A stretch of 44,823 bases of DNA from an uncultured Ignavibacteriota bacterium (GCA_903831845.1 CAIKZJ010000438.1:1-44823); one strand, 5' to 3'. Shown: positions 16,804-26,361, counted from the first letter of the stretch. Program-made: numbers and translations. The notes: generated by a model from the letters alone, not told the origin.

Positions 16804-18633
16804 TTGACAAAATCATTAAAAACGAACGAAAATTTAAGAAACATAGCAATTATAGCCCACGTTGACCACGGAAAGACAACGCTGGTAGACCACATGTTCA
16901 GGCAGAGCGGACTTTTCCGCTCGAATCAGGAAGTCGAAGAACGGCTTATGGATAATATGGATCTCGAACGCGAAAGAGGAATTACAATCGCTGCGAAAAA
17001 CTGTTCGGTAACATGGGAAGGTATAAAAATTAACATACTCGACACGCCCGGCCACGCCGATTTCGGCGGAGAGGTTGAAAGAGCTCTTATGATGGTTGAC
17101 GGAGCGATTCTGCTCGTCGACGCTTCCGAAGGCCCGCTGCCGCAGACGAGGTTCGTGCTGAAGAAAGCGCTTGAATCGAAAAAGAAAATAATAGTCGTAA
17201 TAAATAAGATTGACAGGAAAGACGCGCGCCCGGCTGAAGTACTGAATGAGATTTACGACCTGTTCATCGATCTTGACGCAACTGAAGAACAGATAGAGTT
17301 TCCGGTTCTTTACGCGGTAGGCAAGCAGGGATTCGCGATGAGAAATCTGACAGACGAAGGCAAGGACCTTAGTCCGCTTTTCGATGAGATTATGAAAGAA
17401 ATACCCGGACCGTCTTACAACCCGGACGAGACTTTCCAGATGCTCGTAGCGGATCTAGATTATTCGGATTATGTGGGAAGGCTGGCAATCGGCAAGGTCG
17501 CCAACGGCACGGCAAAGATAAACGACGCGTTGGTTTGCATTAACGAAGAAGGCGTTGCGGTGCCACTGAAGATATCCAAACTGCAGGTTTATCAGGGTGT
17601 CTCGCTCGGCGAGGTCGAATCGGCCGAACCCGGCGATATAGTAGTAATGGCGGGAATTGAAGACGTGCATATCGGCGATACGATTTGCTCGCAATCGAAC
17701 CCAAAAGCACTGAAGCGAGTTGCCGTTGACGAGCCCACGATTTCGATGGTGTTCTCGATTAACACGTCGCCTTTCGCGGGAAGAGAAGGAAAGTACGTTC
17801 AGTCGACAAAACTAAGAGAACGTCTTTACAAGGAAACTCTTAGAAACGTCGCATTGAAGATTGAAGACACGGACAGCGCCGATAGTTTCATCGTTAAAGG
17901 GCGCGGCGAGTTTCAGATGGTAATATTAATCGAGACATTGAGAAGAGAAGGTTACGAATTGAGCGTCGGCAGGCCGCATGTGATTTACAAGGAAAAGAAC
18001 GGGAAGAAACTCGAGCCGATAGAGCATCTGTTCATCGATTGCGGGGAACAGTTTATCGGAGTTGTTACCGACAAACTGTCGCAGAGAAAAGGAAGGATGA
18101 TAAATCTCGTGAACCACAGCACTGGAAGGGTGAGGATTGAATTCTCGATACCATCGCGAGGACTTATCGGGTACAGGAACGAATTTCTTACAGACACAAA
18201 GGGTACGGGAATAATGAACAGTTACCTGCACGGATACGAAGAGTACAGGGGCGATTATCCGTTGAGAATGACGGGTTCGATAGTATCGGACAGGGAAGGT
18301 GAAACGACAGGATATGCTTTATTCAATCTGGAGCCGAGGGGAATACTCTTCGTCACTCCCGGTGAAGCTGTATACGAAGGAATGATAGTCGGGGAGCACA
18401 ACCGCGACAACGACATCAACGTTTACGCATGCAGGCCGAAAAAACTCTCGAACATGAGAGCGTCAAGCAAGGACGAAGGGATAATATTGACGCCCGTATC
18501 GGCGATGACACTCGAAAAAGCGATCGAGTTCATAAACGAAGACGAAATGGTTGAGGTTACCCCGAAAAGCATACGCCTGCGCAAGACGGTACTCTCGGCG
18601 CAGACGAGATATACGATGTTTGGCAGAGAATAA
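16804..18633 (+). CDS. typA: ribosome-associated GTPase TypA/BipA
   Basis: 609 aa, usual length for the family. G-domain motifs are complete: AHVDHGKTT (G1), RERGITI (G2), DTPGHADFGGE (G3) and NKIDR (G4). Domains II, III and V follow, then the BipA-specific C-terminal region ending in KSIRLRKTVLSAQTRYTMFGRE. TypA binds the ribosome like EF-G and assists 50S assembly, particularly in cold or stress. The start is TTG at 16804 with AAAGGAC upstream. No upstream in-frame ATG exists before a stop. It is a single-gene unit, followed immediately by a copy of the intergenic repeat. Confidence 0.96.
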   Translation: MTKSLKTNENLRNIAIIAHVDHGKTTLVDHMFRQSGLFRSNQEVEERLMDNMDLERERGITIAAKNCSVTWEGIKINILDTPGHADFGGEVERALMMVDGAILLVDASEGPLPQTRFVLKKALESKKKIIVVINKIDRKDARPAEVLNEIYDLFIDLDATEEQIEFPVLYAVGKQGFAMRNLTDEGKDLSPLFDEIMKEIPGPSYNPDETFQMLVADLDYSDYVGRLAIGKVANGTAKINDALVCINEEGVAVPLKISKLQVYQGVSLGEVESAEPGDIVVMAGIEDVHIGDTICSQSNPKALKRVAVDEPTISMVFSINTSPFAGREGKYVQSTKLRERLYKETLRNVALKIEDTDSADSFIVKGRGEFQMVILIETLRREGYELSVGRPHVIYKEKNGKKLEPIEHLFIDCGEQFIGVVTDKLSQRKGRMINLVNHSTGRVRIEFSIPSRGLIGYRNEFLTDTKGTGIMNSYLHGYEEYRGDYPLRMTGSIVSDREGETTGYALFNLEPRGILFVTPGEAVYEGMIVGEHNRDNDINVYACRPKKLSNMRASSKDEGIILTPVSAMTLEKAIEFINEDEMVEVTPKSIRLRKTVLSAQTRYTMFGRE

Positions 18634-18638
18634 ATTTT

Positions 18639-18758
18639 ACAATTAGCAGTTTACATTGAGCATTTAACGATTAGAGCTGATAATCTAAAAAAGTTAGTAG
18701 ATAGAAGAAATAAGCATGCTCTAATTGTTAACTGTTAAATGCTGGACGTTAACTGATC
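18639..18758. repeat. two opposed copies of the CATTTAAC repeat between typA and carB
   Basis: The convergent gap between the typA and carB stops has a forward copy (ACAATTAGCAGTTTACATTG then AGCATTTAACGATTAGAGC, 18639-18677). It also has a reverse copy (GCTCTAATTGTTAACTGTTA then AATGCTGGACGTTAACTG, about 18718-18755). The two can pair imperfectly over about 35 nt around a 40-nt loop, so they may serve as a bidirectional end structure. No T-tract is present. Confidence 0.5.
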
Positions 18759-21700
18759 AGAATTCCTGCCAGCTTTTAATTGAGACTGGTTCTTTTCTGC
18801 AGAAGGCGTATATGAACGCGGAAGCAAGGCGAGAGTTTGTTATGAGCGGCACGTTGAAATCGACGGCCGCTCTTCTGATTTTATAATCGCTGTCGAGAGC
18901 GTCCTTCGAAAGACTCATCGGAATATTAACCACAAGTTCCACAATCCTGTTCTGAATGTAATCGAGCACGTTTGGCGATTTGTTATCGCCGGGAAGATGC
19001 AGAAGTGTTGATTCAATACCATTAGCGTTCAGGAAATTATGGGTGTCGGCTGTCGCGAAGAGGTTGTATCCGTTCTCGGAAAGCATTCGCGCGCTGTTTA
19101 GCAGTTCTATCGTCGAACGCGCCGGACCGGTCGAAAGCAGTATATTGTTCTCGGGTATCTTATATCCGACGGAAAGCATTGCTTTGAGTATCGCCTCATA
19201 ATAGTCCTCTCCCAGACACCCCACTTCGCCCGTCGACGCCATTTCAACGCCGAGGACGGGATCGGCTTTCTGCAATCTTGAGAAAGAGAACTGCGGGGCT
19301 TTTATGCCGACGTAATCGAGATCGAAAATCGATTTAACTGGCTTTTGCACTTCCATTCCTATCATTATTTCTGCGGCAATTTCTATGAAGTTTGTTTTCA
19401 GAACTTTAGATACAAACGGAAAACTTCTCGACGCGCGGAGATTGCATTCTATCACTTTAATGTCGTTATCTTTCGCGAGGAACTGAATGTTGAACGGCCC
19501 CGATATTTTCAACTCGCCTGAAATCTGCCTGCTGATTTTCTTGATCCTGCGTATAGTTTCAATGTACAGTTTCTGAGCGGGAAAAACTATCGTCGCGTCG
19601 CCCGAGTGCACGCCCGCGAATTCAATGTGTTCAGAAATAGCGTAAGCCATTATTTCGCCGTCTTTCGCCACGGCATCGATTTCAAGTTCCTTGGCGTTCT
19701 CTATGAACTCCGAAACAACGACGGGATATTTTTTTGAAACCTTGGATGCAAGCTTGAGGAACTGCTCGAGTTCGGTATCGTTCGAAACGATGTTCATCGC
19801 CGCGCCTGACAGCACATATGAGGGCCGCACGAGAACGGGATAGCCCGTAGATGAAACGAACTGCTTTATCTCCTCCATGCTCGTAAGCTCTTTCCATTTC
19901 GGCTGGTCGACTCCGAGTTTATCGAGAAGCGACGAGAACTTATGCCTGTCTTCGGCATTGTCTATGCTTACAGCGGACGTTCCGAGAATCCTGACTCCCG
20001 CCTTATGCAGACGGGGCGCGAGTATGTTAGGAATCTGTCCGCCGGTGGAAACAATCACGCCATCGGGATTTTCATACTCGAGGATATCCATCACGCGCTC
20101 ATAAGAGAGTTCTTCGAAATAAAGGCGGTCGCATGAATCATAGTCGGTACTGACAGTTTCGGGATTGTAGTTTATCATAATCCCTTTGTATCCGTTCTTT
20201 CTGATTGTATTCAGCGCGTTAACGGAACACCAGTCGAACTCCACGCTGCTTCCTATGCAGTAAGCGCCCGAGCCGAGCACGGTGATCTTCTTACCTTCTT
20301 CGGGCAAAACGTCATTTTCGCTGCCGTTGTAAGTAACGTAAAGATAGTTCGTGGGCGCGGGATATTCCGCGGCAAGCGTGTCAATCTGCTTTACGCAGGG
20401 AAGTATATTTTTCGTCTTTCTGTAATTTCTGATTTCAAGCGAATATTCGGTAACATCTTTCCCCGAATTCGCGCATAGAATTTTTGAAATCTGGAAATCG
20501 GAGAAACCGTTTTTCTTCAGTTCGAGAAGGAACCCGTCCGGCAGTTCTTTAATATCGGAAAATTCAGAAAGCTTAACGGAAAGTTCGTGCACATTTCTTA
20601 ATTTAAACAGGAACCACTTATCTATATTTGTAAGCGCATGGATTTTATCTATATCCATCCCTGAAGCGAACGCTTCCTCGATTGCAAAAATACGCGAGTC
20701 GGTGGGATTCTTCAGTTCGTTTTCGAGAGTTGAAGCATCGGCAATCTCGAGTTCGCGGTTGCCGACGAATCCGTGCATGCCCTGCCCTATCATTCGCAGG
20801 CCTTTCTGTATCGCCTCTTCGAAATTCCTTCCTATCGCCATCACCTCACCGACGCTCTTCATGCTGCTTCCGATCTGTTTCGACACGCCCTTGAATTTCC
20901 CCAGGTCCCATCTGGGAATTTTGCAGACTATGTAATCGAGAGCGGGCTCAAAGCATGCGGATGTGTTCTTCGTAACGGAATTCTTAAGTTCGTACAGACC
21001 GTAACCAAACGCGAGTTTCGCGGCAACGAACGCCAGCGGATATCCGGTAGCTTTGGACGCCAGAGCGCTGGAACGCGAAAGCCGGGCATTCACTTCGATG
21101 ACACGGTAATCGTCCGAATGCGTATCGAGAGCGTACTGCACGTTGCACTCCCCGACGATTCCGATGCTGCGGATAATCTTAATAGCGATCTCGCGGAGCT
21201 TATGGTATTCATGATTCGACAAAGTCTGCGAGGGCGCAACCACAATGCTTTCACCCGTATGAATCCCGAGCGGGTCGAAGTTCTCCATGTTGCATACGGT
21301 GATGCAGTTGTCGTATTTATCGCGTACTACCTCGTACTCGATCTCTTTCCAGCCCTTGAGCGATTTTTCTATAAGTATCTGATTCGTATGCGAGAACGCT
21401 TTCGTCGCCTGTTCGGCGAGTTCTTTTTCATCCGAACAGAATCCGCTGCCCTGTCCGCCGAGAGTGAAACCGGAGCGAATGATGACGGGGTAGCCGAGTT
21501 TAGCGGCGGAGACGACAGCGTCTTCGACAGAATTCACTGCGAAACTGTCAATGGTTTTTACGTCAATACTTTTAAGTTTATTCGCGAATAGTTCCCTGTC
21601 TTCGGTTTCGATAACCGCTTCGACGGGTGTGCCGAGAATCTTCACGGAGTATTTTTCAAAAACGCCGGTTTTAAATAGTTCTATGCCGCAGTTAAGCGCG

Positions 21701-21975
21701 GTCTGTCCTCCGAAGGACAGCATCACTCCGTCCGGTTTTTCCTTTTCAATTATCTTTTCGACGAAGTACGGGGTGACGGGAAGGAAATATATTTTGTCGG
21801 CTATCTCTTCAGACGTCTGGACTGTGGCTATGTTCGGATTTATGAGAACAGTTTCAATGCCTTCCTCCTTAAGCGCTTTAAGCGCCTGCGAGCCGGAGTA
21901 ATCGAATTCGCCCGCTTCGCCGATTTTCAGCGCGCCCGAGCCGAGAAGTAATATTTTTCTGAATTTTTCCTTCAA
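18757..21975 (-). CDS. carB: carbamoyl-phosphate synthase large subunit
   Basis: 1072 aa, full family length. Two homologous ATP-grasp synthetase halves can be followed: SGALKIGEAGEFDYSGSQAL with MLSFGGQTALNCG in the first, GSGAYCIGSSVEFDWCSVNAL with VSTGGQIPN in the second. The C-terminal MGS-like allosteric domain starts near NILLSTGPARSTIELL. The enzyme makes carbamoyl phosphate from bicarbonate, ammonia supplied by CarA and two ATP, for pyrimidine and arginine synthesis. GEAGEFDYSGSQ resembles the eukaryotic CPS I/CAD and Bacteroidota form rather than the proteobacterial GQACEFDYSG. The start is TTG at 21975, overlapping the carA TGA (TTGA), so CarB translation is probably coupled to CarA. 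Confidence 0.97.
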   Translation of the reverse strand: MKEKFRKILLLGSGALKIGEAGEFDYSGSQALKALKEEGIETVLINPNIATVQTSEEIADKIYFLPVTPYFVEKIIEKEKPDGVMLSFGGQTALNCGIELFKTGVFEKYSVKILGTPVEAVIETEDRELFANKLKSIDVKTIDSFAVNSVEDAVVSAAKLGYPVIIRSGFTLGGQGSGFCSDEKELAEQATKAFSHTNQILIEKSLKGWKEIEYEVVRDKYDNCITVCNMENFDPLGIHTGESIVVAPSQTLSNHEYHKLREIAIKIIRSIGIVGECNVQYALDTHSDDYRVIEVNARLSRSSALASKATGYPLAFVAAKLAFGYGLYELKNSVTKNTSACFEPALDYIVCKIPRWDLGKFKGVSKQIGSSMKSVGEVMAIGRNFEEAIQKGLRMIGQGMHGFVGNRELEIADASTLENELKNPTDSRIFAIEEAFASGMDIDKIHALTNIDKWFLFKLRNVHELSVKLSEFSDIKELPDGFLLELKKNGFSDFQISKILCANSGKDVTEYSLEIRNYRKTKNILPCVKQIDTLAAEYPAPTNYLYVTYNGSENDVLPEEGKKITVLGSGAYCIGSSVEFDWCSVNALNTIRKNGYKGIMINYNPETVSTDYDSCDRLYFEELSYERVMDILEYENPDGVIVSTGGQIPNILAPRLHKAGVRILGTSAVSIDNAEDRHKFSSLLDKLGVDQPKWKELTSMEEIKQFVSSTGYPVLVRPSYVLSGAAMNIVSNDTELEQFLKLASKVSKKYPVVVSEFIENAKELEIDAVAKDGEIMAYAISEHIEFAGVHSGDATIVFPAQKLYIETIRRIKKISRQISGELKISGPFNIQFLAKDNDIKVIECNLRASRSFPFVSKVLKTNFIEIAAEIMIGMEVQKPVKSIFDLDYVGIKAPQFSFSRLQKADPVLGVEMASTGEVGCLGEDYYEAILKAMLSVGYKIPENNILLSTGPARSTIELLNSARMLSENGYNLFATADTHNFLNANGIESTLLHLPGDNKSPNVLDYIQNRIVELVVNIPMSLSKDALDSDYKIRRAAVDFNVPLITNSRLASAFIYAFCRKEPVSIKSWQEF

Positions 21976-23057
21976 CCCTTTTTATGCTTTTTAATATTGT
22001 CTATGAACATATCGAAAAGAAAATCCGTATCAGTCGGTCCGCTTGATGCTTCGGGATGAAACTGCGTTGAGAAAATCATTTTCTTTTTATGTATAAGGCC
22101 TTCGTTCGTATTGTCATTAAGGTTAGTGAAGAACACCGACCAGTCATTACCGAGAGATCTTGAATCGACAGCGTACCCGTGGTTCTGCGAAGTAATGTAG
22201 CATTTTTCAGAACCGCTTTTTATTACGGGCTGGTTATGACTCCTGTGCCCGTATTTCAGTTTATATGTATCGCCGCCTGAAGCCAGACACAGCAGCTGGT
22301 TTCCGAGGCATATACCGAAAACGGGTTTGTCATTTTTTATCGCTTTTGTAAGATTATTAATAGTATCCGTGCACATCTTCGGGTCGCCGGGACCGTTTGA
22401 AATAAAGAGTCCGTCATAATCAAGTTTATTGAAATCATAATCCCATGGTACGCGGACTACAGTGGTATCGCGTTTAAGCAGTCTGCGTATAATATTATAT
22501 TTCACGCCGCAGTCGACGAGAGCGATCTTATGTTTTCCGGAGCCGTAGGTTAACACTTCTTTGCAGGAAACCTCCCTGACGGGATGAGCCACTTCTATAT
22601 TATAGTGTTCGGGTTCTTTATTTTCATAAACGATTTTCCCCTGCATCGTGCCGTATTCGCGGATTACCTTCGTGAGCATGCGCGTATCTACACCGTAGAT
22701 AGCAGGAACATTATTTTCGTTGAGCCATTGCGAAAGCGACTTCCCAGCTTTCCAGTGGCTCATATGGAAAGAGTAATCGGATATAATAAGTCCCGAGACG
22801 TGAATTCTTTCGGATTCAAAATTCAGAAGAAGGTCATTCTCGGTTTCGTCAGAAGGAACGCCGTAATTGCCGACGAGCGGATAAGTGAGAATAAGTATCT
22901 GTCCTTTATAAGATGGGTCTGTTAGACTTTCGGGATAGCCTGTCATGGCGGTATTGAAAACAACTTCACCGGACGTCGAAGAGGGGTGGCCGAAGGACTT
23001 CCCCTTTATTACCAATCCGTTATGAAGAACCAGTTTAATGTTGTTCTCAACAGGCAT
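21972..23057 (-). CDS. carA: carbamoyl-phosphate synthase small (glutaminase) subunit
   Basis: 361 aa. The N-terminal CPSase small-chain domain has FNTAMTGYPESLTDPSY. The C-terminal class I glutamine amidotransferase has SNGPGDP, nucleophile Cys250 in FGICLGNQ, and His334/Glu336 in FHPEASSGP, so the triad is complete. It hydrolyses glutamine and channels ammonia to CarB. First gene of a carAB operon, with 4-bp overlap into carB. The promoter must lie in the gap 23058-23452, which also carries a large inverted repeat. I saw no PyrR- or ArgR-type site. Confidence 0.96.
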   Translation of the reverse strand: MPVENNIKLVLHNGLVIKGKSFGHPSSTSGEVVFNTAMTGYPESLTDPSYKGQILILTYPLVGNYGVPSDETENDLLLNFESERIHVSGLIISDYSFHMSHWKAGKSLSQWLNENNVPAIYGVDTRMLTKVIREYGTMQGKIVYENKEPEHYNIEVAHPVREVSCKEVLTYGSGKHKIALVDCGVKYNIIRRLLKRDTTVVRVPWDYDFNKLDYDGLFISNGPGDPKMCTDTINNLTKAIKNDKPVFGICLGNQLLCLASGGDTYKLKYGHRSHNQPVIKSGSEKCYITSQNHGYAVDSRSLGNDWSVFFTNLNDNTNEGLIHKKKMIFSTQFHPEASSGPTDTDFLFDMFIDNIKKHKKG

Positions 23058-23151
23058 TCTTACCCATATGAAACAAAAATATGTTTATAAAATTTCCGCG
23101 AGTAAAATAGCATTATTCTTTTTGTAATTCAATTGTAAGTGAAAGCATTTC

Positions 23152-23364
23152 GATTAGTAGTTAGTAGTTAGAAGTTAGTAGTTAGAAGAGAGCTATTCCA
23201 GAATCAAGAATCTAGAATTTAGAATCTAGTTTTAATTGCGAACTGTAAGACACTGACATCAATGAGTGTCTCAACAAGCGTAAATGCAAGGATTTATTCA
23301 TTGTTAGTGGAGTTCTCGAATCCCGCACTTCTAACTACTAACTTCTAACTACTAACTACTGATC
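23152..23364. repeat. 213-bp element with 37-bp near-perfect inverted repeats
   Basis: The left arm 23152-23188 (GATTAGTAGTTAGTAGTTAG then AAGTTAGTAGTTAGAAG) and right arm 23328-23364 are inverted copies with 36 of 37 positions identical. They flank 139 bp that hold a direct repeat AGAATCTAG (23207, 23221) and a small dyad GACACT/AGTGTC. The arms are themselves made of TTAGTAG/TTAGAAG words. This element fills most of the 395-bp divergent gap between carA and the trmB-like gene (23058-23452); the rest of that gap holds the trmB-side promoter. There is no ORF inside and no recognisable target-site duplication. Confidence 0.85.
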
Positions 23365-23398
23365 TTTAAAAATCGCTGTTTTTCGCGAAAAAAAGCAC

Positions 23399-23427
23399 TT
23401 GACAATAACAAAAAATGTTTCTAAATT
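23399..23427 (+). promoter_or_regulatory. sigma70-like promoter of the TrmB-family gene
   Basis: TTGACA at 23399-23404, a 17-bp spacer and TAAATT at 23422-23427, 26 bp before the TTG start. It lies just outside the right arm of the inverted-repeat element, so transcription would start downstream of that arm. Confidence 0.55.
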
Positions 23428-23452
23428 GTATTAGATTTAATCTACAACAATT

Positions 23453-24301
23453 TTGACAGATGATTTTACAATAAGGCTCAAGTCACTCGGATTCACTGAA
23501 TACGAAGCGAAGATATTCGTCGCTTTGTTTCAGGGGCATCACATGTCGGCATCCGAGATTGCGGAGGCTGCAGATGTAAGGCGCACGGATGTTTATCCCG
23601 TGCTTAAATCATTTGTCGAAAAGGGTTACTGCAACGAGATAGACACGAACACGATACTGAAGTACGAGATGATAGACCCTGACGTGATACTTGACAAGAT
23701 AATGATGAACATACAGAAGGAGAAGGAAAGGCAGGAAAAGAGTTACAATGAAATTTTCACAAACCTCAAGCCGTTATACCGCTCGAAATCCGAGGAAAGC
23801 AAGACCTCACGCATTGAGCTTATCAGGGGATACAACCAGCACAGGGAAGCGAAGTTCGTGGAGCTTCTGAAAAACGCGAAAAAGGAAATACTTTTCATGA
23901 TAAGGCTTGAGATGTACATTTCCGAGGAAGTCGACGAAACAGCTGCGAAGTTCATAAAGAACGGCGGAGTGATAAAGTCGATTTACGAAGTAAACGGAAC
24001 GTTCAAGGTAAGAAGGAACGAGAAGTGGACGGAGATACCCACGTCCCAGCTGATAGAGATTTTCAAAAAATTCGAGAATTACGGGGAGCAGGTACGATTA
24101 AGCAAGAAGAAAATCCCTAATTTCACTATATTCGATCGCGAAGTTGTTTTCATGAACATAGCCGACAAGACTGTTCCGAAATACAACGAGGCGGATATCA
24201 TAGTTAAGAACAAGGATTACGCAGAGAGTATGGCGGACGTTTTCGACAACGTCTGGGAAAGGTCATTTACAACCGAGCAATACAGGAAAGGCAATTATTA
24301 A
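23453..24301 (+). CDS. TrmB-family transcriptional regulator
   Basis: 282 aa. Residues 1-75 are a winged helix-turn-helix of TrmB type (LKSLGFTEYEAKIFVALFQG, ASEIAEAADVRRTDVYPVLKSFVEKGY). A coiled stretch follows (KEKERQEKSYNEIF), then a C-terminal effector domain of the phospholipase-D-like fold (ELLKNAKKEILFMIRLE ... VVFMNIAD). TrmB proteins bind sugars or other small ligands and control transport or metabolism genes; they are commonest in archaea, with scattered bacterial members. The target here is unknown. No sugar genes are adjacent, and carA lies divergently upstream. The start is TTG at 23453; the nearby ATG at 23460 is out of frame. Confidence 0.87.
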   Translation: MTDDFTIRLKSLGFTEYEAKIFVALFQGHHMSASEIAEAADVRRTDVYPVLKSFVEKGYCNEIDTNTILKYEMIDPDVILDKIMMNIQKEKERQEKSYNEIFTNLKPLYRSKSEESKTSRIELIRGYNQHREAKFVELLKNAKKEILFMIRLEMYISEEVDETAAKFIKNGGVIKSIYEVNGTFKVRRNEKWTEIPTSQLIEIFKKFENYGEQVRLSKKKIPNFTIFDREVVFMNIADKTVPKYNEADIIVKNKDYAESMADVFDNVWERSFTTEQYRKGNY

Positions 24302-24415
24302 ATATTATATAAATATGTATAGCATTAAAATATGATATTTTATAAAATTACTAAATATTGCATCTGCCTTAGAGGGACACACACAAAACTTAATCAGAGG
24401 TAGAACGGGGGAGTT

Positions 24416-26335
24416 ATGAGACACACATTAACGATTTTAATATTACTCATCTTTTTTTCGGCAGCATCTGCCCACAATTACACCGGAGTAACCAGGGTCA
24501 AGATGCTCAACACCAACGAGTGGTTTGCCGTTGGATTCGACGGAATGTTCGCCAAGACAACAAATGCGGGAACGAACTGGACGTCGAGAAAAATCGAAAA
24601 CGGAACATACAATCTCTGGGACATAACATTTTTCAATTCATCGACCGGAATAGTCGCGGGTGTTTCCGACCAGTTTGAAACATACATCGGAAGAACGACG
24701 AACGGCGGCGACACCTGGACAAGGATATCATCGCCGGGTGATTTATGGGTAACTCCGATGACATTCGCTAACGAAAGAGTTGGTTTCTTGTACGGCAACG
24801 GCCCGGGTATGGGTTCGTCGATTTACAAAACTACGAACGGGGGACTGGATTGGTTTAAGACGAACCTCTACCCGCTGCCATTTTCAGTAAAGAGCATTTA
24901 CACGCTCGACACAAACAACATATACGCAGGGCTTAGCGACGGCTACATTCTATATTCTTCGAACGGAGGTAACAGCTGGATAATACTTGATACGGGAAGA
25001 CCGGACGATGTGATGGACGTGTGTTTCACGACTGTAAACACAGGCGTTTACTGTTCAAGATTTTCATCCCAGGATAACGGCGATGATAAAGGCTGGTATC
25101 TTAATTTCGGAAAGACGACGAACAGGGGTCAGACCTGGTCTGTAAGATGGATACAGGAATCCGACAATTACGCGATGAAATACTCGCAGAATACATTTTA
25201 CATAATCGGCGATTACAACAGGATACTGCGTTCGAACGACTACGGTTCGAACTGGGATTACTTCTATTATGACGTTCCGCTGAACGCTTCTCCGTCCACA
25301 ATGGATGTAAAGGGCAGCAACATACTCGTCGGCGGTTACGGCAATAACGGCGCTCTGCTTATCAAGTCATCGAATAACGGCGCGAACTGGACGTTCATGA
25401 ACATTCCCCCGCCCTTCGTGACAATATCTGGATATGCAAGATATTCGGACAACAATCAGCCGATAATAGCGGGAACCGTAAAGGCTTTCAAGTACGACAG
25501 AAACACCGCCAATATAATAGTATTCGACTCGACGGATATCGAGCCGAACGGAGCATACACTCTTCTGCACGTGCCGCAGGACACTGTCGACATCGGCGTT
25601 TATCCGAATTCGCAGCCTGTAAGGGATTTCATAATTTCTTATTATCCCGGTACGCCTTACTGGTATCAGATGATAACGCTGTATCCGACCGGCAACATGA
25701 ACAACGTAAACATTTACGCAAGGCGGATAAGCAATTCAATAGCCAACAATTCGGTTAACGGCAGGATAATGAGACTGACGGACGCGATGCTGGGCAATTT
25801 AAAGGACGCTGTAATAAGCATTAAGAACGGCGAAACATACGTCGGGTGCGCCATTTCAGACTACAACGGAATATATCACATAACATCTCTGCCGACCGGC
25901 ACATTAAGGGTTGTGGTCGACAGGATAGGTTTTAAGGGAGACAGCGTGAACGTAACGATGACTCCGACAACTAATCTTGATTCTATCAATTTTTACCTTA
26001 ACAGGTTAATAATAGGGATAAAGCAGATAAGTGAAAGCATACCTGTTACGTGTAATTTGTATCAGAACTACCCGAATCCGTTCAATCCCTCAACAAAGAT
26101 CAAATTCGATATTACAAGACCAGCATCATCAGTGCAGGGTTTGGGTAGTTTTTTAACGACAATAAAAATTTACGATATATCGGGCAGGGAAATGGGAACC
26201 ATACTGAACAGGAACCTCAGCCCGGGAACGTACGAAATCGACTTCAACGGCAGTTCACTGCCGAGCGGGGTTTATTTTTACAAGATTATCACCGGTGATT
26301 TTGTCAGTACCAGAAAAATGGTGCTGCTGAAATAG
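24416..26335 (+). CDS. T9SS-exported propeller with carboxypeptidase-regulatory-like domains
   Basis: 639 aa. Signal peptide MRHTLTILILLIFFSAASAH. The propeller (about residues 20-335) has seven Asp-box motifs (TTNAGTNW, TTNGGDTW, TTNGGLDW, SSNGGNSW, TTNRGQTW, SNDYGSNW, SSNNGANW). Two carboxypeptidase-regulatory-like beta sandwiches follow (VTISGYARYSDNNQPIIAGTV; VNGRIMRLTDAMLGNLKDAV), then a sorting domain (YQNYPNPFNPSTKIKF, TRKMVLLK) with a short insert, PASSVQGLGSFLT, between its first two strands. A strong GGGGGAG precedes the ATG. It is probably secreted or surface-bound, with unknown ligand. Downstream lie three structured hairpin elements. Confidence 0.9.
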   Translation: MRHTLTILILLIFFSAASAHNYTGVTRVKMLNTNEWFAVGFDGMFAKTTNAGTNWTSRKIENGTYNLWDITFFNSSTGIVAGVSDQFETYIGRTTNGGDTWTRISSPGDLWVTPMTFANERVGFLYGNGPGMGSSIYKTTNGGLDWFKTNLYPLPFSVKSIYTLDTNNIYAGLSDGYILYSSNGGNSWIILDTGRPDDVMDVCFTTVNTGVYCSRFSSQDNGDDKGWYLNFGKTTNRGQTWSVRWIQESDNYAMKYSQNTFYIIGDYNRILRSNDYGSNWDYFYYDVPLNASPSTMDVKGSNILVGGYGNNGALLIKSSNNGANWTFMNIPPPFVTISGYARYSDNNQPIIAGTVKAFKYDRNTANIIVFDSTDIEPNGAYTLLHVPQDTVDIGVYPNSQPVRDFIISYYPGTPYWYQMITLYPTGNMNNVNIYARRISNSIANNSVNGRIMRLTDAMLGNLKDAVISIKNGETYVGCAISDYNGIYHITSLPTGTLRVVVDRIGFKGDSVNVTMTPTTNLDSINFYLNRLIIGIKQISESIPVTCNLYQNYPNPFNPSTKIKFDITRPASSVQGLGSFLTTIKIYDISGREMGTILNRNLSPGTYEIDFNGSSLPSGVYFYKIITGDFVSTRKMVLLK

Positions 26336-26361
26336 CGGTTTGTTCTTTGAAGATTTTATAT

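Noticed and set aside
20773-21591. 272-codon plus-strand frame inside carB
   Set aside because: Fully antisense to conserved carB sequence, no ribosome-binding site, no recognisable protein features.
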